From contig RSEE01000075.1 in the NCBI GenBank assembly GCA_003971905.1, forward strand, positions 290,168 to 354,167: 64,000 nucleotides of DNA, given 5' to 3'. This document shows, piece after piece, positions 1-11,700 of the stretch; the first letter of the stretch is position 1; every line of letters begins with the position of its first letter. The notes under the pieces are model-generated. The model searched no databases. It was given only the letters and a program-made list of their open reading frames with translations, and had not been told where the DNA came from. The position numbers and the translations under genes are program-made. Source of the stretch: Moniliella sp. 'wahieum' (lineage: Eukaryota; Basidiomycota; Moniliellomycetes; Moniliellales; Moniliellaceae).

Positions 1-49
1 CAGCCCCAGCCGCAGCCCCTCGCCCGCGGCCACCACCCTTCTTGTCTGT

Positions 50-1495
50 GTGCCGCTCTGCGCACGCTGCCCCATGCCGCTGCTGGATCTCGCCAAGACG
101 CGCGCCTCCGAGGCCGCGCTCGCTGTCAAATCGCACACCGTCTCCGAGCCTCCATCGAGCCACCGGACAGGCTATGCGGCGGCGGCCCAGCACGCCATGA
201 ACAGCCGCCGCCCCAAATATGTCCATGCGCACCAACACAGTCTTGCTGGCCATCCCACCTCGCCGCTTGCCGCCGACCCAGCCATGCAGGTCGACCCGTC
301 CCTCAGGGCGCTCGCCTCCCACACCTCCACCTCGGTCTCCACCCATGCTTTTCCGCCCAGCAGTGACGCTGCCTTGACCCGCAAGGCACAAAATCGGCAT
401 GCCCAGCGCGAATTCCGCCAGCGCAAACAGGAATACATTCGCGCGCTCGAGTGTCGCGTCGACCTGCTCTCCTCGCCGCCGGCGACCCAACTCCATCGGC
501 TGCGCTGGCTGCTGCGCCAACTGATGCTGGAGAATGCCGAGTTGCGGGTCCTGTTGGGTGTGATCGGCTCGCATGTGGCAAGCGATGGCGTCGGAGGGTT
601 TTTGGGCGCACACGAAAACGTTCGGACCGAATTGGAACGGTTTGTGTACAATCCGTCGGAACAACGCGCTTTGACGGTGTGGGACCCACATTCGGACGAC
701 AACGATGGCTCACTCGCGCTGCATGCGCTGCGTGCCCAGTCCCAACTCCCTCCAGAAGCGTCCTTGGTCCCCGTCCAACCCGGCCACCATCCGCCTCTGC
801 CCACCTTGCCCACACTCCTTTTGTCCCCGCACAATAAGCGCAAACGCTCGGCGTCCGACTGCAAGATGGACCAAACCAGGTTAAAACGCAGTGCCAGTCT
901 ACGACCGTCTCCCGACGCAGGCTCGTCGGACACGGCTGAACAGAACAAAGTGGTCTCTACCACGCGCGCCAATCCCTCTTCCTCGGCTCCATCCGCACCC
1001 GCATCCGCATCCACATCCACCCCCTCCGTTCCGGCTGCCGCCCTGCCTCTATCAAATTTCGGCATACCATCTTGGGCCCCCATTGCCCCCCCCTTGCCCG
1101 GCCCAACCGGACCCTGTTGGTCCGACGACATGATACCACCTCCCCTGACGCTCGCACACCCACCGCCAAAGCGGCCGAGCCCAGTACGGCGTCGTTCCCC
1201 CCCCTGGGCAGGAGAACAACGTGGCCTTGGCCGCGATGTATCGAGAGAGCATTGGCCTGGCCCAGCGGACCCGCCCTCAGGCTTCTTCGCCTACCCCCAG
1301 TTTGGCCCGCATCTTCGCCCCCGACTCAAGACAGGGCACAGGACGCGTGCCCCGTCTCGTCCTCGTCTCGGCCCGCAAGGGTCGAGGGAAAGCAGCCCGT
1401 CCCACCCTTTGGAAGGTACCCGAGTACCTCGCCATGCCCGTCTCTCCCTCGCAGTGGTCCTGATCGATGACCCTGGTCTCCTCCACGGTCCATAA
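50..1495 (+). CDS. bZIP transcription factor, Pap1/Yap type
   Basis: Likely nuclear sequence-specific DNA-binding regulator. Residues 111-130 form a basic region, RKAQNRHAQREFRQRKQEYI, which fits the fungal Pap1/Yap signature NxxAQxxFR (N114, A117, Q118, F122, R123). A short, weak leucine-zipper-like helix follows (about 131-170, LRWLLRQLMLENAEL). The rest is low-complexity Pro/Ser/Ala sequence with a CCGCAT-like hexamer repeat near 995-1020. The open frame runs to 1495. After the C run near 1198-1206, however, the +3 frame (ending 1463, with AMYRESIGLAQR) looks more protein-like, so the real C-terminus may lie there after a 1-base indel. The gene starts close to the window edge and the first ATG may not be the true start. 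Family Yap/Pap1 factors often serve stress responses; the target here is unknown. Confidence 0.75.
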   Translation: MPLCARCPMPLLDLAKTRASEAALAVKSHTVSEPPSSHRTGYAAAAQHAMNSRRPKYVHAHQHSLAGHPTSPLAADPAMQVDPSLRALASHTSTSVSTHAFPPSSDAALTRKAQNRHAQREFRQRKQEYIRALECRVDLLSSPPATQLHRLRWLLRQLMLENAELRVLLGVIGSHVASDGVGGFLGAHENVRTELERFVYNPSEQRALTVWDPHSDDNDGSLALHALRAQSQLPPEASLVPVQPGHHPPLPTLPTLLLSPHNKRKRSASDCKMDQTRLKRSASLRPSPDAGSSDTAEQNKVVSTTRANPSSSAPSAPASASTSTPSVPAAALPLSNFGIPSWAPIAPPLPGPTGPCWSDDMIPPPLTLAHPPPKRPSPVRRRSPPWAGEQRGLGRDVSREHWPGPADPPSGFFAYPQFGPHLRPRLKTGHRTRAPSRPRLGPQGSRESSPSHPLEGTRVPRHARLSLAVVLIDDPGLLHGP

Positions 1496-1499
1496 TCCA

Positions 1500-3332
1500 C
1501 TTGATGAAAGGTGAGGCGAAAGGAAGGAAAGGGTTTGGAACCGAACCCTACGGCCTACCCCCCCGTGCCTGCCTACCGTCGCACGCGCTACTCGACTTCA
1601 AGCTTCATCTCGATATGATAATCCTGCCCGCCCTGCCCGGCCGTCGGCAATGCGTGGCGGAGTGACTAGTGACCGTGCTGGGTACGATGCTCGGTGCTAG
1701 GCGCGGGTGTCTGGGGCGCGCAGATGCGCAAGGTTGGGACCTTAACGCTTGAAGCTTGGAGCTTGATCAGACCAACGCGGATGCGCTGGTGCGCTGCTAC
1801 AGATCAGACCCCGATCTGACTTGGGAGGGGGATGCATAGTGCACCCGGCACACAGTAGCGTAGTGCATCCTGATCGATGATCTGATTCATGATTCTGATT
1901 GGTTGGAGGCCGTGGTATGGGACAGGTGACTAGCTGACTAGCTGACTAGTGCACAGGTAGCTGGCGAGGAGCAGATCGAGGCTGCTGGGCGCTTATTTTT
2001 CCTTGGGATACACATCCAGCGCACCAAGTCTAACTAGCCAACGGCCTCGCTCCTCGCTCCTCGCTCGTCGATCACCGGCCGATCCCCGATCCCCGATCAC
2101 TTCGGTCGCATGCCACATGTCACACGCCACGACCACGTCACTCAGAATCATTAATCACCGGTCACCCAGCGCACCAGCCGGTCACGCTCACGCGATGTAC
2201 ATCGCACGTGCACCAGCACTCGAAATATATATAGCCCAGCTTTCTTTGTACGAGGCACTCAATTGGCTTCCTTGAGGACTCCTACTGGTAGGCCTGAGTC
2301 TGAGGCCAGAGGCTGGCCTGAGGGCTCCATGCATGCCAGTTATCGGCTCAGCGCTCACCCAACAAGCTTTTGGGGGGTACAATTTACAATCGGGTAGACA
2401 ACGGACGGACGACGCAGGGTAGTGTGGTGCTTTTGAGCTGCTCGGTGGATCCGATGTTAGACTGTGATCCTGCAGCTGCTCTTATCCCGGCTCGATAGCG
2501 TAGTGGTAACGCATCCCTGGCCGAAAATGGAAGGTTGGGAAACGTGTCAGCGAATGACTAAGCTTGCTCCAATTTCCAATTCTGCACCCTGTCTCTCGCT
2601 CTTCCTTTCCTTTTTCTTTTGCTTCTGGTCTCTGCCCGATGCCTTCTGTTTCCTCCCACGAACGATCTGGCCTTTCCCCCCGCCTCTGACAGGACCTTGG
2701 TCTCCCTCGTTTAGTGCCGACTGTTACAGAGGTCAGGCTGAGCTATCAGTACGTCAGGGATGATACTCGATTGGGAACACCATGGGGACTTGCATGGGAT
2801 GTGGATCACGCCGATCACGTGACCCCACGCCTCGCTGCGAGACGTGCGGTAGGCTCCGGCGGGTACTGGACTTCTGCTGGACAGCTGGCTAGTCAAGAAA
2901 AGGCGAAAAGTGCGCCAGGAGGGGTGGCCTGGTGGGTGTGCCTGGAACCGGGCGGTAGCCAACGTAGTTAATAGGGGCGTGTGACGTGTGACATGGTTGC
3001 GTCTAAAAACGGACAACGTGCGCGCATGCATGTGCCTGATGGATGATGCCCGCGTGGCGGATGGATGATGGGGGCCACGCGACAAGGCGCACAGGACATG
3101 TGCTCGCTCTTTTGCCAGCCAGCAATTGTACCTGAGTGGTGCAGGCACAGGGGCTGTGTGGGCACGCGTATGCCAGAGTGCGGTGGGGTGCGGAGGATCG
3201 GCCAGGCGTTGCACGCCTCGACCAGCGCTGCCTGGCCAGCCCAGCCCAGCCGTCCCAGCTTCAGAGCTTCAGCGCCTTCCGTGCCCCTGATCACACCCAC
3301 GGCCCTTTGCTCCGCCAGCCAGCCCATCCAGC
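1500..3332. other. Gene-free stretch upstream of palI
   Basis: I see no supportable gene. It contains TGACTAGC repeated three times (1927-1950), a GATCCCC-type repeat (about 2071-2097), a CACATGTCACACGC run near 2108-2125, a CCTNAGG-rich patch (2282-2320) and a TATATA at 2226-2231. A tRNA-like box A near 2491 has no matching box B. Confidence 0.5.
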
Positions 3333-4673
3333 ATGCCATCCGCGCGGCTGCCCGCCCTGCTGGCCACGCTCGTTCTCCTGGCTGTGTGCGTCGTCGAGGT
3401 GCTTATCAGTGTCGGCGTGCCTGTCTGGAAGGCCATCTACTTTGCTCGCCTCTCCACTGCCGGCTCCGACGCGGTCGACGTGGGCGTCTGGAGCCTCTGC
3501 ACCACACATGGCCACTGCACCAAGGCGTCAGTCGGTCTCGTTTGGCATCCGAACCAACTCGACTCGACCCCTGCGCCCACGGGCCATGTTCTGATCAAGG
3601 GTCTCACCGCCGCCCTCATCCTCCACCCCATCGCGGCTGGCCTGGCTGCTCTGGAAGCCCTCTGTGCGCTTCTAACCTCCTTTGGCTCACAGAGGCCAAA
3701 GGGTATGTGGGGCAGCGCGATGGGTGCTTTTTTGTCGTGCGCTGTCACCCTGGGCGCGTTTGGTGTCAGTATCGCCGTCGTCTTGTTGGCCCGGAGCCGA
3801 TATGTGGGCACCGTTTTCTTTGGCCCTGCTCTGTGGATGTCAGTCGGTGCTTCAGCAGCGGCGGTGCTCGCTGTCCTCGTCGCCATCTGTGCAGCCGGGA
3901 TGAGCTCCCTGCAAGAGGACGCTACGGAGTATGTGCCCTCCCACCTCGCCTACCCCACTCCGTCTACCAACCAACAGACGTGGTCCGATCCATCCGTACT
4001 CGCCACCAAAGAGACCGAGGCGCAAAAGATGAACTACTTTGACCATGGCGATGACCCAGAGGGCACCACCACCTCACGCACCCAGCTCAACGCCACTACT
4101 CATCCCGACGGGTACGCGTATGATGGAGGTTATTCTACCTACCCCCCCCAACCTTACCCCTCGTACTACCCCACCACCGCTGCCCCGGCCCCTACCCCCG
4201 GGACCTGGGACGTTAGTGGGTACGTGTACCCTAATCAGGGTACGTGGGGGGATCACTATGCCCCGGGTCAGTCGGGCGCCGCGGCGCAGCACCAAGGTGA
4301 CCAAGAGCTTCTAGCCCGAGACGGCTACCCTGCCCAGGGTCCGGCCGAGACAGAACCAGGCTACAACGCCATTGCTCCTTCAGCAGAGGCTCCATCGCAA
4401 GGCGGAGGGGTGCAGTACGGCGTGGCGTATAGCGATCCCAATGACCCCGAGGCCAGTAGTCGGTACAGCGGTGCGGACGCGTACGAAGCGTATGATACCG
4501 CTTACCCTCCCGGTTCGGCCGCGTTGCGGGCAAGTGTGCCGTCCACGCCTGGATCCGAGGTGGATGTGATCGCGTTCCAGCCGCCTGTGTCGTCCTCGAC
4601 CAGTAGGGCGCGTACGCGCGAGGCGTATGCCCGCGTCGCTCACACGGTCTCCACCTCCCAGGCCTACCACTGA
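3333..4673 (+). CDS. PalI/Rim9-family pH-response membrane protein
   Basis: The 446-residue protein has four membrane segments (about 8-30, 86-117, 127-150 and 155-190). It has the SUR7/PalI layout: TM1, then an extracellular loop with Trp and two Cys (WSLCTTHGHC), then three closely packed TMs. A long hydrophilic Tyr/Pro/Gln-rich cytoplasmic tail follows. In other fungi PalI/Rim9 helps place or stabilise the PalH/Rim21 alkaline-pH sensor at the plasma membrane, upstream of arrestin PalF and ESCRT-dependent activation of PacC/Rim101. The ORF is uninterrupted, one of the few intact long genes in the window. The ATG at 3333 is followed at once by TM1, which supports this start. A SUR7-like eisosome protein is the alternative; the long C-terminal tail favours PalI. 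Confidence 0.8.
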   Translation: MPSARLPALLATLVLLAVCVVEVLISVGVPVWKAIYFARLSTAGSDAVDVGVWSLCTTHGHCTKASVGLVWHPNQLDSTPAPTGHVLIKGLTAALILHPIAAGLAALEALCALLTSFGSQRPKGMWGSAMGAFLSCAVTLGAFGVSIAVVLLARSRYVGTVFFGPALWMSVGASAAAVLAVLVAICAAGMSSLQEDATEYVPSHLAYPTPSTNQQTWSDPSVLATKETEAQKMNYFDHGDDPEGTTTSRTQLNATTHPDGYAYDGGYSTYPPQPYPSYYPTTAAPAPTPGTWDVSGYVYPNQGTWGDHYAPGQSGAAAQHQGDQELLARDGYPAQGPAETEPGYNAIAPSAEAPSQGGGVQYGVAYSDPNDPEASSRYSGADAYEAYDTAYPPGSAALRASVPSTPGSEVDVIAFQPPVSSSTSRARTREAYARVAHTVSTSQAYH

Positions 4674-5495
4674 GGATGGGCGCAGCAGCAGGCACGTGCC
4701 ACAGCTGCATACGACTCTGCGTACCAACCCTCTATGCCAGAATCGCTCGTCCCGACCTGGCTACCAGGCGTAGCCTTTTTCCGAGGACTTCCCTCCCGCC
4801 CCCCATATAGATACACCCCAACCTTTGCTGCGGATGCCTTGGACGTTTTCCGTACCCCCTGCCTTCTTGCCTACCCTTCCTTTCTTGTCAGATTCCCCCG
4901 TCCCCCTGGTCACTTGATGTACCCCTTCCTGCCTGTGTATTTCTTTCCCCTGTCACATTGCCTCCCTTTCCTCCCTTTTGGCCCTCGCTTGGCTGCTTCC
5001 CCTGTGGCTTGCTCGCTCGCGCTCGTTTGCAACTCCAATGACACATCCGGGGTTTCCCCCGCGCCTTACTTTGGATGCAGGGCGCTAGACCTCACCTTGG
5101 GCGCTGCAGCAGCCATGCTTGCGCTCTCTTCATCTCTCTCATGTTTGGCGTCTCGTTCTAGGGTAGGTGAAGGGTGAGGGATTCGATGAGGCCCGGGAGA
5201 CCCGATGAGAGCCCGAGTCCGAGATCGCCCTGGCCTATTGCTTCGCCTACAGTTTACCCAAGGCCCTGGGTGCGGCCATAGGTCGCACTCCCCTCGGCGT
5301 GCTGTACCAGCTGCGCCCTCTACGGTCCGGGCGCCTTGTCCACCTGTTGACCTGGGCACCTGTTTCATCTGTCCGCCTATCCACCCCACCCCACCGCGGC
5401 GACCCACGCCAGAGGCCAAGACAGACGCAATCCAATTCGAGGTGAACCCCAAGGCCGACGAGCAAGCCCAGGGTTCGGATGTGCAGCCGGGTGGT
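4674..5495. other. Region between palI and SSS1 (convergent 3' ends)
   Basis: Pyrimidine-rich sequence (4790-5010) consistent with 3' UTR and terminator DNA of palI. The short ORFs show no recognisable domain. Confidence 0.4.
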
Positions 5496-5930
5496 CTATG
5501 CGCCACCACTGGACCGAGGCAAAACCCAAAAGCAGGCCAAAGAAGAGCAGAGCAGAGCAGAGCAGAGCAGAGCAGAGCAAAGGAAGGAAAACGAGTCAGT
5601 GCGGTCCAACGCGGGCGGGTGCACAGGAAAATGCGCAGACACGTACACGAGAATGTTGTTGATGGGAATGTGGATGAGCTTGACAAAGTAGCCAATGAAG
5701 CCCATCACGACAAAGCCGACGCCCACAGCGCGGCAGATCTGCAGGTACTCTGGAACGGGGGGATTGGTTAGCAACCAAGCGCAAGCGCAAGCGCAAGAGC
5801 ATAAGGGCAAGGGCAAGAGCAAGCGACACATACCCTGTTCGTTGGGCTTCTTGCACCGGTTCATAAACTGGGTGCCCTCCTTGACGAACTGCTTGGTATC
5901 GTTGATGGTCTCCTGGATGGGGTTGGCCAT
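5496..5930 (-). CDS. SSS1: Sec61 gamma subunit of the ER translocon
   Basis: Single-span subunit of the Sec61/SecY protein-conducting channel in the ER membrane. Three exons join to a 70-residue protein: 5930-5834, 5749-5647 and 5496-5508. It reads MANPIQETINDTKQFVKEG, then RCKKPNEQ, then EYLQICRAVGVGFVVMGF, and ends with the hallmark KLIHIPINNILVGGA. Introns are GTATGT...CCAG (5833-5750) and GTACGT...CCAG (5646-5509); the spliced frame closes exactly (213 nt). The last exon is only 13 nt and encodes the conserved GGA end. Length and motif match the family. Both introns hold perfect short tandem repeats (GCTTGC-type near 5778-5805; GCTCT x5 near 5550-5580). No frame break is seen. Confidence 0.95.
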   Translation of the reverse strand: MANPIQETINDTKQFVKEGTQFMNRCKKPNEQGMCRLLLPLPLCSCACACAWLLTNPPVPEYLQICRAVGVGFVVMGFIGYFVKLIHIPINNILVYVSAHFPVHPPALDRTDSFSFLCSALLCSALLCSSLACFWVLPRSSGGA

Positions 5931-7499
5931 TTTGTGCGCAAGAAGGGTGGTGGGGGAGGCAGAGGCGTGGTGCGACGCTGCCTGGGCCAAACCACCGCCC
6001 GGGGGGGCAGCATCCATCCAGCCGACCACGTGGAGCGCGCATGAAACATTTCAGCATGCGGGCTTCTGGCCGGCGTGTGATGCGTGATACATAATGGGTG
6101 TTGCATCCGGAGCTTACGCGCTTACGTGCGCACCAGCCGTCTGTGGCGTGGCTTCGGAATCATGTTACGCATGGCAGCCAATCCAAGTGGGGAGGGGATG
6201 CCGGGGTTGCGGCTGCCCTCAAGGCTCAGGCCAAGTCCCACCACCACGGCGTGCTGCTTCGCTGCGTCCCGCTCTGCCATCCCGCCCGCCCATGACACCC
6301 AGATGCCCAGAGGCGTGCCGGGACGCTCGCCTACCTTCCACCCCAGTCCAACCCCAAAGGCGCACGCTTCGTCCCCTTTCTCAATTCCGTGTTCCCCTGC
6401 GCCTGCCAACGCCCCACGGGCACGCTAGGAAAACATGGGCACGTACACGTGCGTTCATGCAACGTTCTCTGTCCCGCCGTACCCCATGCCGCCTTCCCAA
6501 CGACAACCTTACTCATCCTTCACCCGACACCACACTGGGCCCGGATGCAACGGCAATCTGCCCCAGCTGGCACCCTCTCAGGAAACCCACAATGAATGCC
6601 TTTTTGTCATGACAGGGTACGAGGTGCAAGTGCTAAGGAAGTGGAATCTGGCCCTTCAACTGTGTTTACTAGTAACTAGCCCACCATAAATTCGCCCAGC
6701 CACGTCGGAACCATGTGCACAAGTAGCGAGAGGGTTATACCCGGTTGCCCACCGTGGCTACGCTGACATTCATAGCCGAGCTGGTGACCGCGACTCGGAA
6801 CCGCGTGGCATTGTGGCCATCCCAAGAAGCGTGGGATCAACAAGGATGCCAGCTCTCTTCTACTACGCCCACAATTGGTTCGTCCTGCCGATGCAATACC
6901 CACCGTTGATCCGACTTTGCCCACAGGGCGCCGCTTTGGTATAGGTTCACAGCTGCAACCTGGAGTATATACGGGAAGATCGAGATCTGTGTCTCCCTCT
7001 CCTTCTCCCTCCCTCCCTCTCAGATGAGATCTGGAGTCCCGATGGTCCTCGAGGGTGGTGCAATCGCACTGGTGCAGCGGTGGTGGTCTAAACAAGCCAG
7101 GCAGCAACACCTACAGAGGAACATGAAGCCGCCAGTCACCACCCGGGGTAGGCTGCGGAACAAGGGAACTAGAAGCGAGAAAACAACGGAACTCCTACGT
7201 ATGGGGAGGGGCTGGAGGGACATTCCGTCTCCCTCTCTCAGATCTCACTTTCCTTCCTGCCAAACTATAGGCTCCAGTGCATCCGTCATCGCGTCATCCT
7301 CGAATTGAGATCATGCGGTTGAGGCCTGGACAGAGAGTTCAACAACGCGTTGCCTGAGAGGATTCGCTTTGGGGTTGCCACTTGTCATCTCTTTCTTCAG
7401 AGCCAAGTCGTGCAGGCTGTAACAGTAAAGCGGAGCAGGTTGTATCGGCAAAGTCAGGCCTCAAGGGAAAAGGGGAAAAGAAAAGTACACGCCAAAATA
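5931..7499. other. Gene-free stretch
   Basis: No gene is supported. The start is the promoter side of the minus-strand SSS1 gene. A TATA-like AGTATATAC sits at about 6963-6971 and a CTCCCT-rich tract at 6991-7020. Confidence 0.4.
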
Positions 7500-7594
7500 T
7501 GACTGCGCCCGGGATCGAACCGAGGACCTTATCCGATAACTACGGCACAGGGCCAGTGTTAAGGATACGTGATAACCAACTACACCACGCTGCC
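7500..7594 (-). tRNA. tRNA-Val (anticodon AAC) with a 21-nt intron
   Basis: Reading the minus strand from 7594, a tRNA cloverleaf folds. It has a 7-bp acceptor stem GGCAGCG/CGCAGTC (one A-A mismatch and one G-T), a D arm GTGTAGTTGGTTATCAC and a perfect 5-bp anticodon stem TATCC/GGATA. The loop is TTAACAC and the T arm is CTCGG-TTCGATC-CCGGG. The anticodon is AAC. A canonical intron sits after position 37 (7556-7536, CTGGCCCTG...), giving a 74-nt mature tRNA. CCA is not encoded, as expected for a eukaryote. The A-A mismatch leaves some doubt about full function. Confidence 0.85.
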
Positions 7595-8706
7595 ATCTGA
7601 ACAACACAGCTTCAAGCAAACTTATAGGGTGGGCTTGCGGGGTTCTTGAGAAGACTTGTGCGGGTGCAGCGCAGAACAGACAGACAGAGGTGTAAACAGA
7701 TGGATCAAGAGAGGAAGAGCGAGTGTTTGAAACTGATGGCGTTCTCTTGCGATTGGTTCCTAGCACCGAATGAGGCTGTCAAGCTAGGTATACTGATTTT
7801 GTTTTGGTTTATCAACAGTAGCTGGTAGAGAAGCATGCGAGTTGTTGTGGGGATATAGGGTCTTGAGGCCCTGAGGCCCGAGGGCTGCGGCCCCTGAAGC
7901 ATCTGATGCATGATGTTTGATGGGCCCCTGGCGCAAGGCGGATTCTCGCAGGCTCATCTCATTAACATTGGCGCACGCCGCCTCTGGATCCGATTGCGAA
8001 CAGATCAAACGCACATCGGATGAAAACGATGGCTCGGATCCATCGAATCCCTAGTGGCCCAGTCCGAGTCATCGATCATTGCATCATCGACGTCCACATG
8101 CCATCCGAGCTGCGCATCTTCGCGTGTCAGTAACTATTCACTTCTGAGTACTCAGTATGGATTGGACGCTTACTTTACCGTCTGGAGTTGGGCCCAGTTG
8201 GGCTCAGCGCCCCAAGGCGGGCTGAGCTGTTGAGGCTGTAGGTATATACCGAGGAGGGAGCTGAGCGGCTGCACGAGTGCGTCGCTCTTGAGCAGCGTTG
8301 AGCTGAGCCGCAAAGTCTCTCCGCCTCGTCCCTGGGGCCCCTGGGGGGTTGGGGGGCGGCGGGCGTGTCGACTGGTCAGGGTGCTGGCGTGGGAGCCGGG
8401 GAGGGACAGGCGCTGAATATTGAATGGTGGACGCATCGTTGAGCTGGGCGTTGACGCGGTCCACGCTGAGCCAGCGCTCAGCCCCAGCGCTGCTGAGGCT
8501 CCGCGCTCCCTTCGGTGGGCGCCACCCGAAGCGGGAAGACCGGAGACCTCGCTTAAGTGGGCAAGCGAACCGGGGGGCGCGCGCACGGCGCCAGTGCCTG
8601 CCCACTGTCGCCCCTTGCCCGACGCCCCCCGGATGTGCGCCGCCGCATTGCGGGCGGCGTTTTTAGTTGGCTGGACGTCGATGTGCATGATTGCTTGCTA
8701 TATGAG
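7595..8706. other. Gene-free stretch and RhoGEF 5' region
   Basis: No gene is recognised. It includes an ATGCATGATG motif (7906-7914) beside AGGCCC/CCTGAGG-rich sequence (7862-7895), and GC-rich DNA with CAGCGCTGCTGAG-like palindromes (8470-8510) just before the RhoGEF start. Confidence 0.4.
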
Positions 8707-11700
8707 ATGGCGAGCACAAGCAACCCATCCGACGGGAGCAGCCCCCGCGAGCACCCCCGCCGCCCCTCCATCTCGCCATCGCCATATTCCCGCGCCATCC
8801 CCACCTCCATCTCCGGCGCCTCTGGTCCTCCACCCCTCATCTCCTCCACCCTCATCCGCACCACCGCCTCTCGTAACCCTGTGATATCCGTGTGCTCTCG
8901 GCGGCCGTCATGAGCACCATCCCCCGCTCCCTCCCCGCCCCCCCGCCCCCCTTCACCTCATCCCCCGCCCCCGTCTCCGCCCCGCCCCGCCGCCACCCCT
9001 ACGTAGTTCCTGCCCCCGTCCCCCCCCCGCCCCCGCCGTGCTCTCGGCCCACCTGGCCCGCAGCCGCACCCCCATCGAGGGCCGCCCCCTTCTTCCCTCA
9101 CGCGACAAGCGCCGCAGCCGATCAGTCAACGACCTCTTCGCCACCCACCCAGACTATGGCCGTAGTACCCACACTGGCCATGGCCATGGCTACCCCCACG
9201 CTGTTCAGGGTCTAGGCTTGTCTTTTGAGCCCAGCGCTAGTGCGCCCGCCCACGACTACTTCTCTTTGGGTTTACCCGTCCCGCCCCACGTCTACCTCAT
9301 TGCCAATTCTCTCGAGAGTGCCGCTTCTCAACTTGCAGCCGCGGACGGCCCTGTCACTCATCTTCTCCTAGGTTCCATTCCCAGCCCAGTCCAGTTGACA
9401 GTCTTACTCCAAGAGCACTTGCCCCGGCTGGCACCTAGCTTGCTGTGCGTCCCCTCTGTTGCTCTGCGAATGTTGTGCACTTTTTTCCTGACTGGTTCAT
9501 TCGTGCAGCGTTCTCAAGATAGACAACTGTCAGCTTACGTCCCTGCCGCTGGCCTAAGCTGTGTACCCATTGGAGGAACTGGACATTCGCGCAACCCACT
9601 TGGAGTGTCGCTTCCTCCTGTATCGCCCGCCTCACCAGCCTACGAGTTCTCCTCGCCGACCAGCTCGGTCTTACCGCGTTCCCGCCTGGCTGGCTGATAT
9701 GAGCTCGCTTACCGTTCTTTCCGTGCGGCAGAACTCCTTGGACCATTTTCCCTCGTCGCTCACAAGCTTGTCCGCCTTGAGCGCCTCACGATCGAGAACA
9801 ATCCCTGGTCTCCCACTTGGACACCGCTCCTGACGGCCATCATCAACGCTCCACCCAAAAGGTGGGGGCATCGCTAGAAACCCAGTCTTCGGCTACGTTG
9901 ACCAGTGCGTACGACGATGATGAAGAAGACCTCATCAGTTCCACCGCTGGCACCCGACCAAATCGCCCCCAACAGGCATTCTAGCGGCATTACGAGCATC
10001 TAACATTGGTGAGGTCAAAGCTGGTCTCAAGGCGTCTCGCATTCCTCGCATTACATGGGTGGGTACCCGTAGAGCCTCTCAGCCGGCTTCAGGGCCATCT
10101 ACCTCGGCCTCGTCGGCGCCCAAATCGAAAAACAGTGGCCGTCACTCTTTTGGATCGGCCGATGCGCGCTCCGACCGATCAAGTGGAGCTTTTCCCTTCA
10201 CCGTAGTAAAGGGTTCAAGTTCGAGCAACCAAGCAAGCAATTTTCCCTCCCACGACTTGTCGGGCACCTTCAAGCCTCTCCGCCCCCTGAATCTGACACG
10301 TCCCCTTCTCCGTCAACCTCGGCCACAGGTCCCCTCACCCCGCTCGACATTCGGCGTTTTTCTGGTATCAACTTTTGGGAGAGCCTATCGTCAGGCGTCC
10401 GTCTCCCTCGCCTGGCCACCCTGCCCTGGGCTCGCCTTCAGCCTTTCGTCCTGGTGGGGCCGACCATCCATCGTTAGCAGCACCCCTATCATACCTCTCT
10501 CTCGCTCCGGTGCGTCTCCCGTGCACAACCGAAACGCTTCTTCTTCGTCAGTTGATTGGACTCATCGCCAGGCAGTGGAGCACCGCATCGACGTTAAGCA
10601 TCTATGCGTCCTTACGTGACATGCATGACCTTGAGGTCGCAGAGGCTGCGTACCAGGCGCCGCCACTACCCCTTTTTCCACATTGGCACGCACCTACCCG
10701 ATCACCTCTGCGGGGAAGGGCCGGGGTCCCAAGTCGGCATGCGCTCCTCGGTGCCAGATATCAAACGCATGGACGACCCCAACTCAGACGGCGGATCATT
10801 CAAGAGATTGTTTCGTCGGAAGAGTCGTACGTGGGAGCGTTGCAGGAGTTTATCGATGTGTATGTCGCTGCAGCAGAGCAGTTTGACCCACAACCTCGGC
10901 CCCAACCGTTCCTTTGGTGGAACAACGGATCGTGTTTGGCAACATCCCTGCCCTCATTCACCTCCACACCAACTCTTTCTTGCCTGCGCTCCAAGCTGCT
11001 GCACGGGCAGAGGAGGAACCGGATCGGGCTTGCCCGATGCAGTGGACCGCATTGCCGAGGTATTCTTGGTTCATTCGGCCTTTTTCCGCATGTACACGGC
11101 CTATCAACAATTGTGACTTGGCGCAGCAGCTGGTGGCTCTATGGGAAGGCGTCGTTGTCCCGCCAGGGATTGAGGCAAGACTGGCCGCACGCCTCCACAC
11201 GGCGCCAGCGCCATGTCTACTCCCCGTGTCTTCGCACAGTGCGTCTGCATCGGCGGCCGGGTCAGATTTTTCAGTAGAGAGCGACATGATCCAGCGGGCT
11301 CCGCAGTCAACCTGCCGCCTCCTGGTTGGAGGCAAAGCGGGACCCCCCTCGCGAGCTGGCAGTGTGGGAACGGGAGTGCTGTCCAAGTCGGCGCGTAAGG
11401 CTCGACAAAAGTACCTTCGCAAATGCGCCCAAGATCCACGCCGATCCCACATGTCCATCGAGTCGTATTTGATGCTTCCAGTCCAACGCGTCCCACGCTA
11501 TCGCCTTTTGCTTGAGGCCTTGGTCAAAGCCACTCCTCCGCCTACTCGCATTGATCCGGTAGAACGCGGAATGCCAGCGACGGGTCACGCCTTGAAAATC
11601 GTAGCCCACCACATGAACCTGTGCTTCCCTCTGGGGGGGTCAACCTTCCCTCCCACGAGGGAGTGCCGCTTCTGTGGCGGAGCCCCAGCGTGGCTCGATC

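Noticed and set aside
172-1131. Long minus-strand ORF (319 codons) opposite the bZIP gene
   Set aside because: Antisense shadow of a GC-rich gene; no domain, and the plus strand carries the clear bZIP motif.
2487-2560. tRNA-like segment with a good box A (TAGCGTAGTGGTAACGC)
   Set aside because: No pairing anticodon stem and no GGTTCGA-type T arm within a plausible distance.
8170-8688. Minus-strand ORF of 172 codons upstream of the RhoGEF
   Set aside because: Composition is that of random GC-rich translation, with no motif and no splice or context support.
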